NCBI GenBank assembly: GCA_017354895.1
Contig: CP071493.1
Location: 682,001-746,000, forward strand
Length of the DNA: 64,000 nucleotides
Origin: Podospora comata
Taxonomy: Eukaryota > Ascomycota > Sordariomycetes > Sordariales > Podosporaceae
Direction: 5' to 3'
A model generated the notes under the pieces. The model saw only the letters and a program-made list of their open reading frames with translations, had not been told where the DNA came from and did not search any database. Numbering within the stretch: position 1 is the first letter of the stretch; each line of letters begins with the position of its first letter. The position numbers were made by a program, and so were the translations under genes. Of the stretch, positions 11,786 to 21,995 are shown one piece after another.

Positions 11786-14621
11786 TCACATCCGTGGCGG
11801 CTGTTGGTTCCCCCAATACCCAGGGTTTCCAAGATCAAGTTGCTGCCAGTCCCAATACTCCAACACACTGGGCACAGCAGGCACCGCATCCTCCGATACC
11901 TCCTGGATCGCTCCTTGGAGCAGACCGAAGTTTGGATTGGCATCAGGGGCCGGTTCCCACGCGGGCTGGGTGTAGCCAAGGGGGTCAGGCGGCCCGGAGT
12001 GGAAGATATGATGGTCATTGCTGAACTGGAGGTCATTCGATGACACAAAGCCGCTGTTGGGTACGAAGCTGTCGGTTACCAAATATCCATTCGAAGGGAC
12101 CATGCCTGCGCTTGAGGGCATGAATTGGTCGACTGTGCCATAGTATGGCGAGGGCTGCATGTTTGGTGCATGCATATGGCTCAAGTGATCATGGCCGTTG
12201 GAAGGTGGTGGGTTATCCATTGGCTGATAACCATGGAAAACCTGTCCATTCGCAGACGGGATGGGGGCGTTTGAGCGCAACGGAACCTCGGGTGAAGGAA
12301 TGTTGTTCGATGACGACGACACCACCGATACCGAGCCATTCGAACCGAGTTGAGAGCTATTTGAGCCGAGCTGAGATTCGACCAGTGTCCCATCAGTATT
12401 CGATCCTTGAGCTACGCCCTCGGAGATACGATCAGAAAGAATTCTTCTAGCCAACGCATTGTTCGATGAGCCGGCAGCTGTACTGTCGCCCGTCTGGTTG
12501 GCATTTGTGCGCTTGCTGCGTTTCGGAGCTCCGATTACTCCCTTTTCTTGAGGGCTGAGCGGCAGGTTGATGATGAGGCCCTTGAGAATACGATACAGGG
12601 CTGCCGTTGTCTTGGACTCGGCGTATGACTCCTCGAGCATGTGGAGACCCTTGTTGATAGCCTCGAGCACCGTTTCGCGCTGTGGCAGAGTGCGGGCCTC
12701 ATCGTGGACAAAAGCAGAGCACATGACCGTTGTGGCATCAAAGATGCAAAAGATGGCATAGTGGAACTTTGCACCGGCTGAAACCATGTTCTCAAAGAAG
12801 CTCCACGACACATCCATCAGATCGAGGCCGGCTTGGACACCAGCTGCGCGCAGCTCGGATTCAAGCTTCGTCAGAGGCTTGCCAGAATTTCGGGTGACGA
12901 ATGCCTTCAATGGGCTGAAGAGAGACATGTATCCTATCAGATGGAGATACCGGCGCTGGAAGACAACCCAATCAAACTCCTCATCCCACTGGGTGTCGGG
13001 ATTCGTGCGGGAGTACTCTTTGGGAAGATCCTCATACCACTTAAAGACGACATCGCGCAGTCTTCTGGCCTGGTCGGCCTCATCCACTTTTCCATCGGCG
13101 CGAGGAGCAAACTCGGCTGCCATGGCAAGACACAGCTGGCAATGCAAATTCATATGACGGAAGGGCGACGGCTGGTTGGGCCGCTCGGGATCAATTTCGA
13201 GGGCCAGAGTTGGCATTACGAAAGTGCAATCGGCATGGTTGACAAGGAGGGGGCGTGAGAGCATGGAGCCAAGGGCACTGTCACCAGCTGTGAGTAGAGG
13301 CATTCCGAATTGGATATAGACGCATACTCACAAATCCCACATGTAGAGGACGCCCCAAAGACGCCTTCTCATCTCACGGTCAAACTCAGACATACCTTCA
13401 GACAAAGAGTCCTTGTGCAAGCCTATTTCACTGTCAGTTCATCCACCAGAAAACAACGACTCAGCCGAGGGGAAGATTACCAATCTCGTTGGCAGCACGA
13501 ATCGCTCTGCTCAGGGCGTGCCATGCTTCAGTCCACTTCTCTGCCGACTTGTACCAGAACGCTGTCAAAAAGAGCTGCTGGACGTGAATCAGACCACCCT
13601 TTCCTGGCGCTATGCTTGTGCTGAGCTTGTCGGCCGCGTTATGCATGCGTTGGGCGAATGTCACGGCGTCGGCCTTCAGTTCGGTTTCGAGCCTTTCTTT
13701 GACACCATCATCGATGATGAAATGCAGCGAGCATGCACAAACACGCAGAATCAAGCTGGTAAGCTCTGGCGAGACCTTGTTCGGCGGAGTTGCCCACCAG
13801 CCATCATATTGGGTTCGGAACTCGGACGGGTAGAGGGCACTTGGGAAACTGGTCAACAAGTGCGATACATCGGCGATGTTACCAGGGACAGGGACGTACT
13901 AGTAGTGGTGGTTGGCACCGTTGAGCCAATTGTCGACAAGGCAATCGGTGTAGGGCTTTGCAGGCATGGACTCAAGGGCAGCCTTGAGTTCTTCGGACGG
14001 CTCAGCTTCATCCTCGACAACATCCTTACCTGGCTATTGAATGGTCAGTCGGTCTCGCAGTCTCCAGCGCGCACGGAACGTGGTAAAAAGCTGCTCACTT
14101 TGGGGCCGCTTCCATTGCCAAGGACCAGATGATGGTCATGAGGCATGTAGCCGAGGGCATTCAGAGCATCGCTGACTTCAGCCGCAGAGTGTTGATTGTC
14201 AAAGTCTGCGTCTCCGTCAAAAGCGTCACCGTAGTCTGGGCTGTCTAAACTCCGCTTCTTCGATGTTCTGACGGCGCGTGGAAGATAGGGGTTAGCAACG
14301 AGAGACACAACGGGCTTCCCCGTCCTTTACTCACCTTAGCTGGTTGTCGTTGAGAACAGTATCCTCTTTGCTTGACTTGGAACCGACCCCTTTGGATACA
14401 AAGCGGCAGAGGTGCGAGACTCCTCGCTTCAGGCAATGATTGCAGGGGAACTGTTTGTTGCACTGGTCGAGCTGTCAGCCAATCTCTACCTAACCAACGA
14501 TCCAACGATCCGACTCTAATGCAGCGCGGGCCGTTGCGAGGGTGCTTTCACCAGACTTTACCTTTTGCTTTCGTCTTTGGCACTCAACGCACGACACCGC
14601 CGCAGCTGTGGTTGCGCTCAT
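11786..14621 (-). CDS. Zn(II)2Cys6 fungal-specific transcription factor
   Basis: Seven exons: 14621..14562, 14462..14335, 14267..14099, 14033..13900, 13848..13481, 13422..13332 and 13277..11786. The introns are 51-99 nt and all phases close; 813 aa. The zinc cluster is split by intron 1 and re-forms as CVECQRRKQKC-NKQFPCNHC...C (Cys 11, 14, 21, 27, 30, 39). The middle homology region (Fungal_trans type) includes PSALYPSEF, REMRRRLWGVLYMWD and SMLSRPLLVNHADCTF. The last ~300 residues are Asn/Ser/Pro-rich and end in an aromatic/acidic segment (EYWDWQQLDL), likely the activation domain. It includes a short internal repeat, SQLGSNS-SQLGSNG. It should be a nuclear DNA-binding regulator; its target pathway cannot be read from the sequence. 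Intron 6 has two adjacent acceptors (see findings). Confidence 0.93.
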
Positions 14622-16026
14622 TTTGCTGCCTGGTGTTGACCTGACTGGCGACGAGGAGGAAAACCTGGAGAGGGATGGTTCTGATGAAAATTTCTTTCTG
14701 GGTGGTTTCCAGATCTGTTTTGTCTTGAGATGATGGGAAGGCTCCCAACAATAAGCAATATCGCCGACCACCGCACGGGGAAGGGTCCTGTCGAGGATTG
14801 GGAGAGCACGGGGGGCGGAGAGGCACGGCTTGTACCCCTGCTGTGGCCGGAGTTGCTGGACACACGCCATCTCACCCCCCTAGCCCTCCCCAGACTACTA
14901 TTTTATAACCCCCTGCTCGTCAGCTAACTGTTCTGTGTTACAGGGCCCAGGGGCCTAACAATTCGGTGTTGTCGACGCACCGCTTTCAGCAGAAGCCCAT
15001 TACTCCAATAACCCCCCGTTCTTAACTGTCGATCGCCAAGCCTGTAGGGGATTTGTTAGGGTGGAATCTCGAACTGTCTTCCCTGCAAGCGGGAACTCGT
15101 GGGCCATTCACCTTTCACCACCCACGAAGCTACACTTATCAGAAAGAGTCGAGATCCTTGTCATCGGGAAGGCTGAATACCTAAGCAGTTTTCCAGCCCC
15201 CTCGGTGTCGGCATCCAACGCCCGAGTAGGCATGAGCAGAACTTGTGGCGGCAGCAATTCCAAATCCTTTCGTGATTGCTACAGAGTGTAGCTAACTGGC
15301 CGGGTTCCTTTACACGAAGAAAGATGCTGGTGCGCGCGACAAGATTCCTGGGAGGGCCAGGTGTGGATTCCAACCGATCAAAACACGCCGATGGTCAGGG
15401 CTCATGCAGGGTCCTCGAGATCTGATCTTCCCATTCTTTTTCTGGGCAACCAACCCTCTCCGCCTCGCGAAACCCTCCCTTTCATTACATATTTACGCAA
15501 ACCAACGTCAACGATGTCGGTGCCGGGCATGCTAACTGGTGGCAATTCTGCCCTTGCGGGGATCGACAAGTCCTGGCTCATTTTAACAAAGTGTTTGCCG
15601 TACGATCTTGATCTGGGCAGCGTGGGTAGGGTTCCCATATTTGCATGGTGAACCCGTCATCATGCTCGACAAATGTCTGCACTATTTGCGTGAGTGTTTC
15701 TTGGGGGTATTGGTATTGTGGATATCGAGGACTGCGGGAAATAGGGGATCATGTGGGAAAAGCAAAACAAGACGGTTATGGGGTATGGGGTGGTAGTATG
15801 GGGGTGGGAGGAGTCGACTACCGCCGGATAGCCTTTGCTCCGAGTGGAATCACTTTCGACTCGCCTTGCAGTCAGGGGACGTTGTGGCCAAACAAAGACT
15901 AGAATGAGTCTCCCATGACCCTTGGGCTCCTCTCCATGGTGGGAGGCTTGCGTCGGTGGTGGCATCGTCCCCCGGGTAGGCAGCCGTACTTCCCCAGCGG
16001 CAGTAGGGCTTGTCGACCGAGGCCAC

Positions 16027-16054
16027 TGGATGGATGGATGGATGGATGGATGGA
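16027..16054. repeat. TGGA tetranucleotide microsatellite
   Basis: Seven uninterrupted TGGA units in intergenic DNA. Confidence 0.9.
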
Positions 16055-16879
16055 GAGTGTTGGTGAACCGGACAAGACACTCCTGGCGAATCACGCCTCC
16101 TCCCACTCGGCCTCCCCGTTCGATATAATCAAGCCCCCCCGTAGCCGTGGCCGGGACTCTCGGATGAATATGAAAGCCGTGTGTGTGAAGTTTTGCTGGC
16201 AAGCTGCTAGCACCTCCTCACCCGCATACACACACACCTCTCTATCCTTCCATCATAAACGGGAGCCAGCATTTCATCTTTCATGGGTCCGACACCTACT
16301 ACCTTCCACACTCCCATAAGGCTCCAAAATCCCTCTGCAGCTTGCTGACCGGGTTAGTAGTGGTTTCGAAACGATGTCCACTCTCCTCCTTCTCCTCCTC
16401 CACCCCAAATTGGGTTTCTGTTTGACCCCGTACGTATGTAAGTTTGCCATCTATCCACCAGCAGCTTTTGTCCGGCTGCGAAGATTCTTTACGAACTGTC
16501 CAATGTTGGTTACTTGGCCATTCTGTCGGCCCATGCCGGCCCGCAGAGAGCTCATATCGGGGTTTTCGATGGCGAAGATTATTCGGGTCGTCCTCGGCGT
16601 AAGATAGGTGAGGTTGGTGTAGTAGGGGGTTTTGATGTGGTGGGTGAGGAGTGGTATGTATGAACATCACTTCTTGACCAGGTTGGCCTACCTTGGGGGT
16701 TTGTTGTAGAATTCCTAGTTCAGAGGGTTGTCGACGCTGCGGGAGAGGTTTGAAGCTTGACCACCCGGAGGAGGAATGTGTATCCCCCCCCCCATGGTAG
16801 TAGTGCGGATGATTAGTAGGTCTCTGGGAACTGGGAACTGGGTTTGAGCAAAGGCATTGTTGCTCAAGAGGGAGGCAAG

Positions 16880-16913
16880 TGCCGAGGGTATCAGTTTGCC
16901 GAGGGTATCAGTT
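16880..16913. repeat. 17-bp perfect tandem duplication
   Basis: The unit TGCCGAGGGTATCAGTT occurs twice head to tail without a mismatch. A shorter duplication of GGGAACT lies ~40 bp before it. Both look like recent slippage or repair products. Confidence 0.9.
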
Positions 16914-17779
16914 GGAATTTCATCTTCAAACGGTTGCAGGGTAGGTATCTGGCTTCAGGTGAGTGATATTAGGCTGGATGTAGTCATCAGCAAGCGTATA
17001 TATCTTTCATGAACGTAGGTGTCGAATGATGTTTAGAGGTTGGAATTTAGCCAATGCTGTTATTTCATCCCCTCTCTCGCCCCGGCCTGCCCCTGATATC
17101 AGAACATTTGAAGTTCGAATCATCGTCCCCATGCCGAGTGGAATATATGTAAAGTATACACGCATATCATCCATCTGATGCAACTGTCTCTCTCTCAGCC
17201 TAGTCCAACAAGAACTTGACATTAGTGTTACTCTAAGTATGCCTGCAACTTGGGCATACCTTAAAGACTTTATCAAGGCAGATGTCAATGAGCAGCAACT
17301 CGTGACCTTGATCCCAGCTCGTAATTATATGTACAAAATTATGACACGGCGCGCAAAGTATCACCAAGCGCTGTTGTCTGTATATACAAGGGCGGCCTTG
17401 AAGACCTCTCAATCAATATCACCACCCAAAATCGTTCCGTTGCCCAGGAAGGGAAGATGATTTGTTTTTCCTTGCAGTATTATAGGTTGGCGTACTCCCC
17501 CCCACCATTCCCTTTCTTCAGCCCGGCCAAATATGCCAAACTATATTCCTGGCCAACACACGCGACGCGCCGTGTGATATCCAAAGTTTACTCGTCAAAC
17601 TCTATCCACATCAATCCTGTGATATTCAACGTGAGCCCAACGTCCTCGCATATCACCCAAGGACCCAAAACAACAAACAGGATCCAACCAGCCTTTAACT
17701 CCCCCCCCAATATACCATCCCATTATCCAACTCTTTATGTTAACCCCCCTTCCCCACCCCATTCCCAGTTTGATCCCCT

Positions 17780-18544
17780 TCAACTAAACAAAAACTCCCT
17801 CACCACCGGCGCCCCACTAAACTCAGGATTCAACAGGATACAATTCAAAAAATACTGCAACCCCCCCCTCCTCTTCTCCAAAAACCCAGTCTTAAACCTC
17901 TTGACCAAACTCTTCGGCGGCAACTCCGGCACCGCAGCCTCAAACCCAGGAAACGTCATGATCAACTTTTTTCTCAAATCATCAAACTCGCTGTATCGCT
18001 TCCTAATATTTATCCTCGGCCCTTCTAGCGTCTCTACCGAAATATTCCAGACTGTGAAAGCCCCGATGTTGGTCGAGGAAGTGTTGATCGTGATGTAATC
18101 CGTTATTGTCACCGATCTCGCCCAGCAGGAGCGGTTGCGGTCTTGAGGCGTGGTTGGGGATGTGGATGGGAAGTGGGAGGAGGGGAGGTCGGATTCGTTG
18201 TCTTGGAGGGTTATCGCCCCGGGTGGGAGGACGGATTCGATGGAGGCGGTGGATAAAGGGCGGAGACCGTTCGAGGCAGGGTGGTTTGAGGGGTGGGATG
18301 TTGAGTGCCAGTATGGAGGGGAGGTTACAGTCGGGGAGACGGTGTCGTGGTTGGAGGAGGAGGTTGTGGAGGCTACATCGTCGCCGTCGTCGTCGTCGTC
18401 GAATAGGGGGTTACGTCGGGGAGGTGCTTGGCCGTTGGTTGCCACAGACATGTTTGCTAGCGATTCGGATTTATTGCTGTCGAGTATTGCTGCTTGCGCC
18501 GGCTCATGTTGCGCCTGGGCGCGGTGCTCGTTCTCGGATGCCAT
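17780..18544 (-). CDS. YPT35: PX-domain endosomal protein YPT35
   Basis: Intronless, 254 aa, ATG at 18544. The PX domain occupies the C-terminal ~115 residues: SVTITDYITI, GAFTVWNISV, RKRYSEFDDLRKKL, LPPKS and FLEKRRGGLQYFL, ending in VVREFLFS at the very C-terminus, as in the YPT35 family. The RYSEF arginine and PPKS loop are the expected PtdIns3P-binding elements, placing it on endosomal or vacuolar membranes. In yeast YPT35 recruits the lipid-transfer protein VPS13 through a short PxP motif in its disordered N-terminus. The N-terminal ~140 residues here are disordered, Ser/Pro-rich and contain an acidic DDDDDGDD run encoded by a GAC/GAT-type repeat. Which N-terminal proline motif would do this job is not clear. 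Confidence 0.9.
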   Translation of the reverse strand: MASENEHRAQAQHEPAQAAILDSNKSESLANMSVATNGQAPPRRNPLFDDDDDGDDVASTTSSSNHDTVSPTVTSPPYWHSTSHPSNHPASNGLRPLSTASIESVLPPGAITLQDNESDLPSSHFPSTSPTTPQDRNRSCWARSVTITDYITINTSSTNIGAFTVWNISVETLEGPRINIRKRYSEFDDLRKKLIMTFPGFEAAVPELPPKSLVKRFKTGFLEKRRGGLQYFLNCILLNPEFSGAPVVREFLFS

Positions 18545-18720
18545 GTAGCTAATTTAGGAGGTGCTAACTCATCGGTTGAAGCCCAAGAGTTCAAGCTGAA
18601 GACGAGAGCAATATGCGCTCCAAGGTGAGGGGCGTGCGACACCGGCAGTTACTGGAAAGTTGGGGATGACGGCAGTGCAGTCTTGGGGTCTTGGGATCTT
18701 TGGATAGAGTTTGCGACTTG

Positions 18721-18745
18721 GATGCGATGCGATGCGATGCAATGC
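18721..18745. repeat. GATGC pentanucleotide repeat
   Basis: Four perfect GATGC units followed by AATGC; further decayed copies follow. Sits ~180 bp upstream of the YPT35 start codon. Confidence 0.85.
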
Positions 18746-19100
18746 GACGCGCTGGTTCTTGTGTGGGATGCTTGATGTCAAGGATAGCTTTACAGAAAAT
18801 GACAATGGAATCAAGGCTGGCGGTAGGCAGTTTAACAACAGTATAGTAGGTAGGCTGAAAGCTAAAGGTATTCGTGTTGCAAAGATGTTGCTCAAGAGAG
18901 AACAATCAAAAAGACCTGTCGCACAGTCCACGCAGACTCAACGGTTTGTCGTCATGGGTCGAAACCCCTACTAATTGCCCCACAAACCCAAGCGGGACAA
19001 GGATCATACAGTGCGCCTTCAATACCATAGGACTGCGCTACTTACATTAGGTTAAAATATCAGTCTAGGTTAACCTTACACAATATCTTTTTATTATCTA

Positions 19101-19427
19101 TTAGAAAGAAGTTGGCCAAGAAGGAACATAGTCAATAAAAAAAAGAAATAAAAAAAGAAGATAAAAGTATAAAAATGCAAAAAGCTCACTGACACCTCTC
19201 CAATGTTTTGGAAGGGTGTCAGCTACGAAAACCCTGTAGGTTTGCAGTTTGGTTTTTTGATTTGGTTTCTTTTTATTTTCCTTTGAGTTACCGCCATCCT
19301 GGCTGGCGGTATGGGCTTGTTTTTTTATTATCACCACTGACCCTTTCAGGGCAGGGGACAATTTCTTTAAAATCCCTTCTTCAGCTGGGCTAAGAGGGGT
19401 GTTATTCTTGCTCTTGCTCAGCATCAT
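19101..19427 (-). pseudogene. Lys-rich ORF in AT-rich island, possible mobile-element fragment
   Basis: An ATG-ATG start opens a 108-codon frame whose first ~75 residues look protein-like (SKSKNNTPLSPAEEGILKKL, then Lys/Asn-rich) before it degenerates into a Phe/Leu/Tyr run encoded by the poly-A/T tract. Base composition is far more AT-rich than the neighbours. I do not recognise a family. It could be the start of a truncated transposon ORF or pure chance. Confidence 0.2.
19189..19222. repeat. Near-perfect 34-bp hairpin (15-bp arms)
   Basis: The arms CTGACACCTCTCCAA and TTGGAAGGGTGTCAG pair over 15 positions with one mismatch and one G-U, around a 4-nt TGTT loop. Two further GC-rich inverted repeats follow within 150 bp: ACCGCCA...TGGCGGT (19290-19310) and CTG-CCCT...AGGG-CAG (19338-19355). 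Confidence 0.8.
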
Positions 19428-19628
19428 GTCATCTCAATGAGGATGACAGAGTAGAAAGAGCCCTTGATTCTGAGGGCTTGTTTGCTCACAGTTGTATAGT
19501 ATCAGATATGGTATCGGTCCTCAGTTTCTTGCAGATATGGCGTCAGTGCCCGGTTTCTTGTTGCTTGTGCTCGCTTGTTGAGATCAGATCCATCTGATGA
19601 GGGCAACAGGCCCATTTGATTCTGAAAT

Positions 19629-19708
19629 GACCCGCCCTGGAGTCGAACCTGAACTCTCTAGAGCGGTCGGGACCTCTTTTCTTATCCCCTCCATTAAGTC
19701 ATAGGACC
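19629..19708 (-). other. Degenerate tRNA-like sequence with Pol III A and B boxes
   Basis: On the minus strand an A-box-like TGACTTAATGG (19701-19691) is followed, 41 nt later, by GGTTCGACTCC (19649-19639), a perfect match to the B-box consensus. The presumed acceptor arms GGTCCTA/GCGGGTC pair at about 5 of 7 positions and the T-stem at 4 of 5. The anticodon arm is weak. This is either a decayed tRNA or the head of a tRNA-derived SINE. Confidence 0.35.
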
Positions 19709-19932
19709 ATGGAGGGGTTGCCATTTGTTGGCAGAAAGAGTTCCTCAACTCGGTTGTATGAACTGTGGGCTCGCTCCTTCCCAGATATCTCACGGCAGGA
19801 GCAACAGTCCCAAGCAACCAGCCCCAAGCCAGACCAGTGACGACCGCACCAACACCGTGAATGCAGAGCTCTCTATTCACCGACATATCAGCTCTCAATT
19901 CTTGTTTTTGTGCAAGGTATCATCGTGGGCAT

Positions 19933-21128
19933 CTAGAGCTCGTCCTTCACAAAATACCTACCCTTCTCATCTTCCGTTCCCGGCACCACACCCTCAAAGT
20001 GTCCCTCCAAATCCATCCACTCTCCCACAAATCCAGCCACAATCTTTGCCCAATCCTTCACCGTGGCCACATCCAAGTTCTTGACGTCATCATCCATGGT
20101 GTGCCACACCCTAGGAAACGGCGTTGGGATAATGTGCAAGATATCCTCTACCCCCCTCCTCAAGAACGGCACATGGTCATCCTCGACATACCCGGCAAAG
20201 TTCCAGTTCGATCTCTCGGAGTCATGAAGAAACCTTCCCGCCTTTGGCTCCGATTCCAACAACTTCAACCCTCTCAACCTCTCTTCCACCTTGCCCATGT
20301 TCTGATACGCCCAATGAGTCTTCCCAAAGAAACTCGGCACCGTCGGATCCGCCGCCCCCAACAAATCCAACAACACAAACAAACTAATCGTATCAAGCCT
20401 CGAACTCCCATCCTCATACCTTTCATTCTGCCAATCCTCCGCCAAAGCCCTATCTTCACGTCAGCCACATCCCCCTTCCCCCCCTTTAGTATCACTCACC
20501 TGCTCCCATAAAGACTATCCTCCCCACTCCACTGCACCCAAGCCTCCTCCCCATCAAAAAGCACAACCTGCACCCCCTTCCCCCTCTCCAACCCATCATC
20601 CTCCCACTCCCCCAACCTCTTCCCCATCGCCCCATCCAGCTCCTTCAACACCCACAACAACACCGCGCAAGGCACCGCACTGTCCACCGCCCCTATAAAC
20701 CCCTCCGGCCGATACAAACTATCATAGTGCGCCGCCAGCGTCAACCTCTCCATCTCCCCTTCCCTTTCCCTCGTCATCCCGGGCGGATCCCTCCTGATGA
20801 TCAAGTTCTGAAACGGCACCAGCTTCTCCCCCGTTGCCGGCGTTTTTGACGTCGAGTTATGCCACTCTATTGTCCACTCCGGCGACAGGTTAGACTTGAT
20901 GTAATTAATAAAATGCGCCTGAACAGCCGCGTGTCCTGGCGTTCCCGGGACGCGGGGGATCAAGATTGGTGAGAGGAGGGAGCCATCGAACGGGTCCAGT
21001 TCCGACGGCGATGACGCCGAAAGGGGGGAGGATATATGCCGGAGTGTGTCGTCCGAGAGTGTGGTATATCCTGCCGCTGTGCCCCCGAGAAAGGGCAACA
21101 AGAGATGGGATAGCGTGAGGCGTGTCAT
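19933..21128 (-). CDS. Secreted M28-family glutaminyl-peptide cyclotransferase-like protein
   Basis: Two exons, 21128..20500 and 20449..19933; intron 20499..20450 (50 nt, GTGAGT...TAG), phase 2; 381 aa. It has a signal peptide (MTRLTLSHLLLPFLGGTAAG). Glutaminyl cyclases convert N-terminal Gln to pyroglutamate in the secretory pathway. The single-zinc ligand set is visible: Asp in IGAVDSAVP, Glu in LFDGEEAW and His in EDDHVPFLRRG. QC-specific context is seen in HYDSLY, WSGEDSLYGSRALAEDW and FPRVWHTMDDD. Aminopeptidase activity is less likely because family M28 peptidases bind two zinc ions. I used the ATG at 21128; the longer frame to 21155 starts with TTG. Confidence 0.88.
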
Positions 21129-21995
21129 CTTGACAGGTGGTGGTGAGAGCAACAACAGTTGATGATGATGATGATGACAACGCGGAAGGAATGGGCTGGA
21201 TGGGGTGAGCAGATGCTTGAATCGGTGCTATCGAATCCGCATTGTATGTCCCCTCATCGTGCTCAAAAAAAAAAAAAAGGCGGTTCGAATCTCAAGCTCA
21301 GCAGAGGACTATATATATGAGTCTGAAGCACTCAGTTATGGAAAGGTGTCGAGAGCAGCCGTCAGCTTCCCCGGCTCTTACCCCTAACCGTTAGTGACCC
21401 CTGCAGACGCCCAACGCAGGGGGGGGTCAAGCACAGTGTGGGGAAGGTCTACGGTCTCCATCCAACCTCCAGGTTCACCCGCTTGGCACTCCCCAACGTT
21501 TATCATATCAATCTTATCTTTCATCCATACCCATATCATTCATTCATTTGTCTTCTCTTCTAACTCTTTAATCTCTATGGAAATCCAGCGTAGTTGATTC
21601 GCTGTTACTACTATGTACATTAAAAACGATTAATAAACCTCTCGCTATCTACTACGACACAACGACAACAACCCGACCTGCTTCGAGCAGCACATCTAGA
21701 ACTCCCATCCAGGTATATATGTAGAGAAGTTACTCCAGGCCCTCTCCAGAGGATATCGCCAAGAACCGTTACCCCTTGACCGTTGAGGCATGGGCTTAAA
21801 CGCCATCATGACAGACAACACACCCAAAAACGCCATGCTAGGATGCAATGCAATGCCAACCACCTTTTTAGAAAGTCAAATCCCAGCCCACGACCGACCC
21901 GCTGCAAACGAAGACAGCCCTGCTCTTCTTCCCGATCCCGATGCATATGAAGGTTTCATTCTTCTCTACTACTCCTCATGCTTTCTTCCTCTCAA
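21129..21995. other. Intergenic region with simple repeats
   Basis: Glutaminyl cyclase promoter side and 3' flank of the CDP-alcohol phosphotransferase gene. It holds (GAT)5 at 21161-21175 and an A14 tract near 21267-21280 followed by GGTTCGAATCT, which looks like a lone Pol III B box without an A box. No gene seen. Confidence 0.5.

Larger units (their letters stand above)
14622..17779. other. 3.2-kb gene-poor region
   Basis: Lies between the start of the Zn2Cys6 gene and the stop of YPT35. ORFs up to 180 codons exist, but they have low-complexity or proline/histidine-rich translations and no recognisable family. It contains a TGGA microsatellite and a 17-bp tandem duplication, listed separately. 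It may hold the long regulatory leader of the transcription factor gene. Confidence 0.45.
18545..19932. other. Intergenic region with AT-rich island
   Basis: Contains a GATGC pentanucleotide repeat, an AT-rich island at about 18990-19420 with poly-A tracts and several GC-rich hairpins, and a tRNA-like sequence at 19629-19708. No confident protein gene. It may be a decayed mobile element. Confidence 0.45.

Noticed and set aside
15660-16202. 180-codon minus-strand ORF
   Set aside because: Pro/His/Ser low complexity running through the TGGA microsatellite.
21282-21292. Lone GGTTCGAATCT B box
   Set aside because: No A box or cloverleaf upstream; preceded by a poly-A tract.
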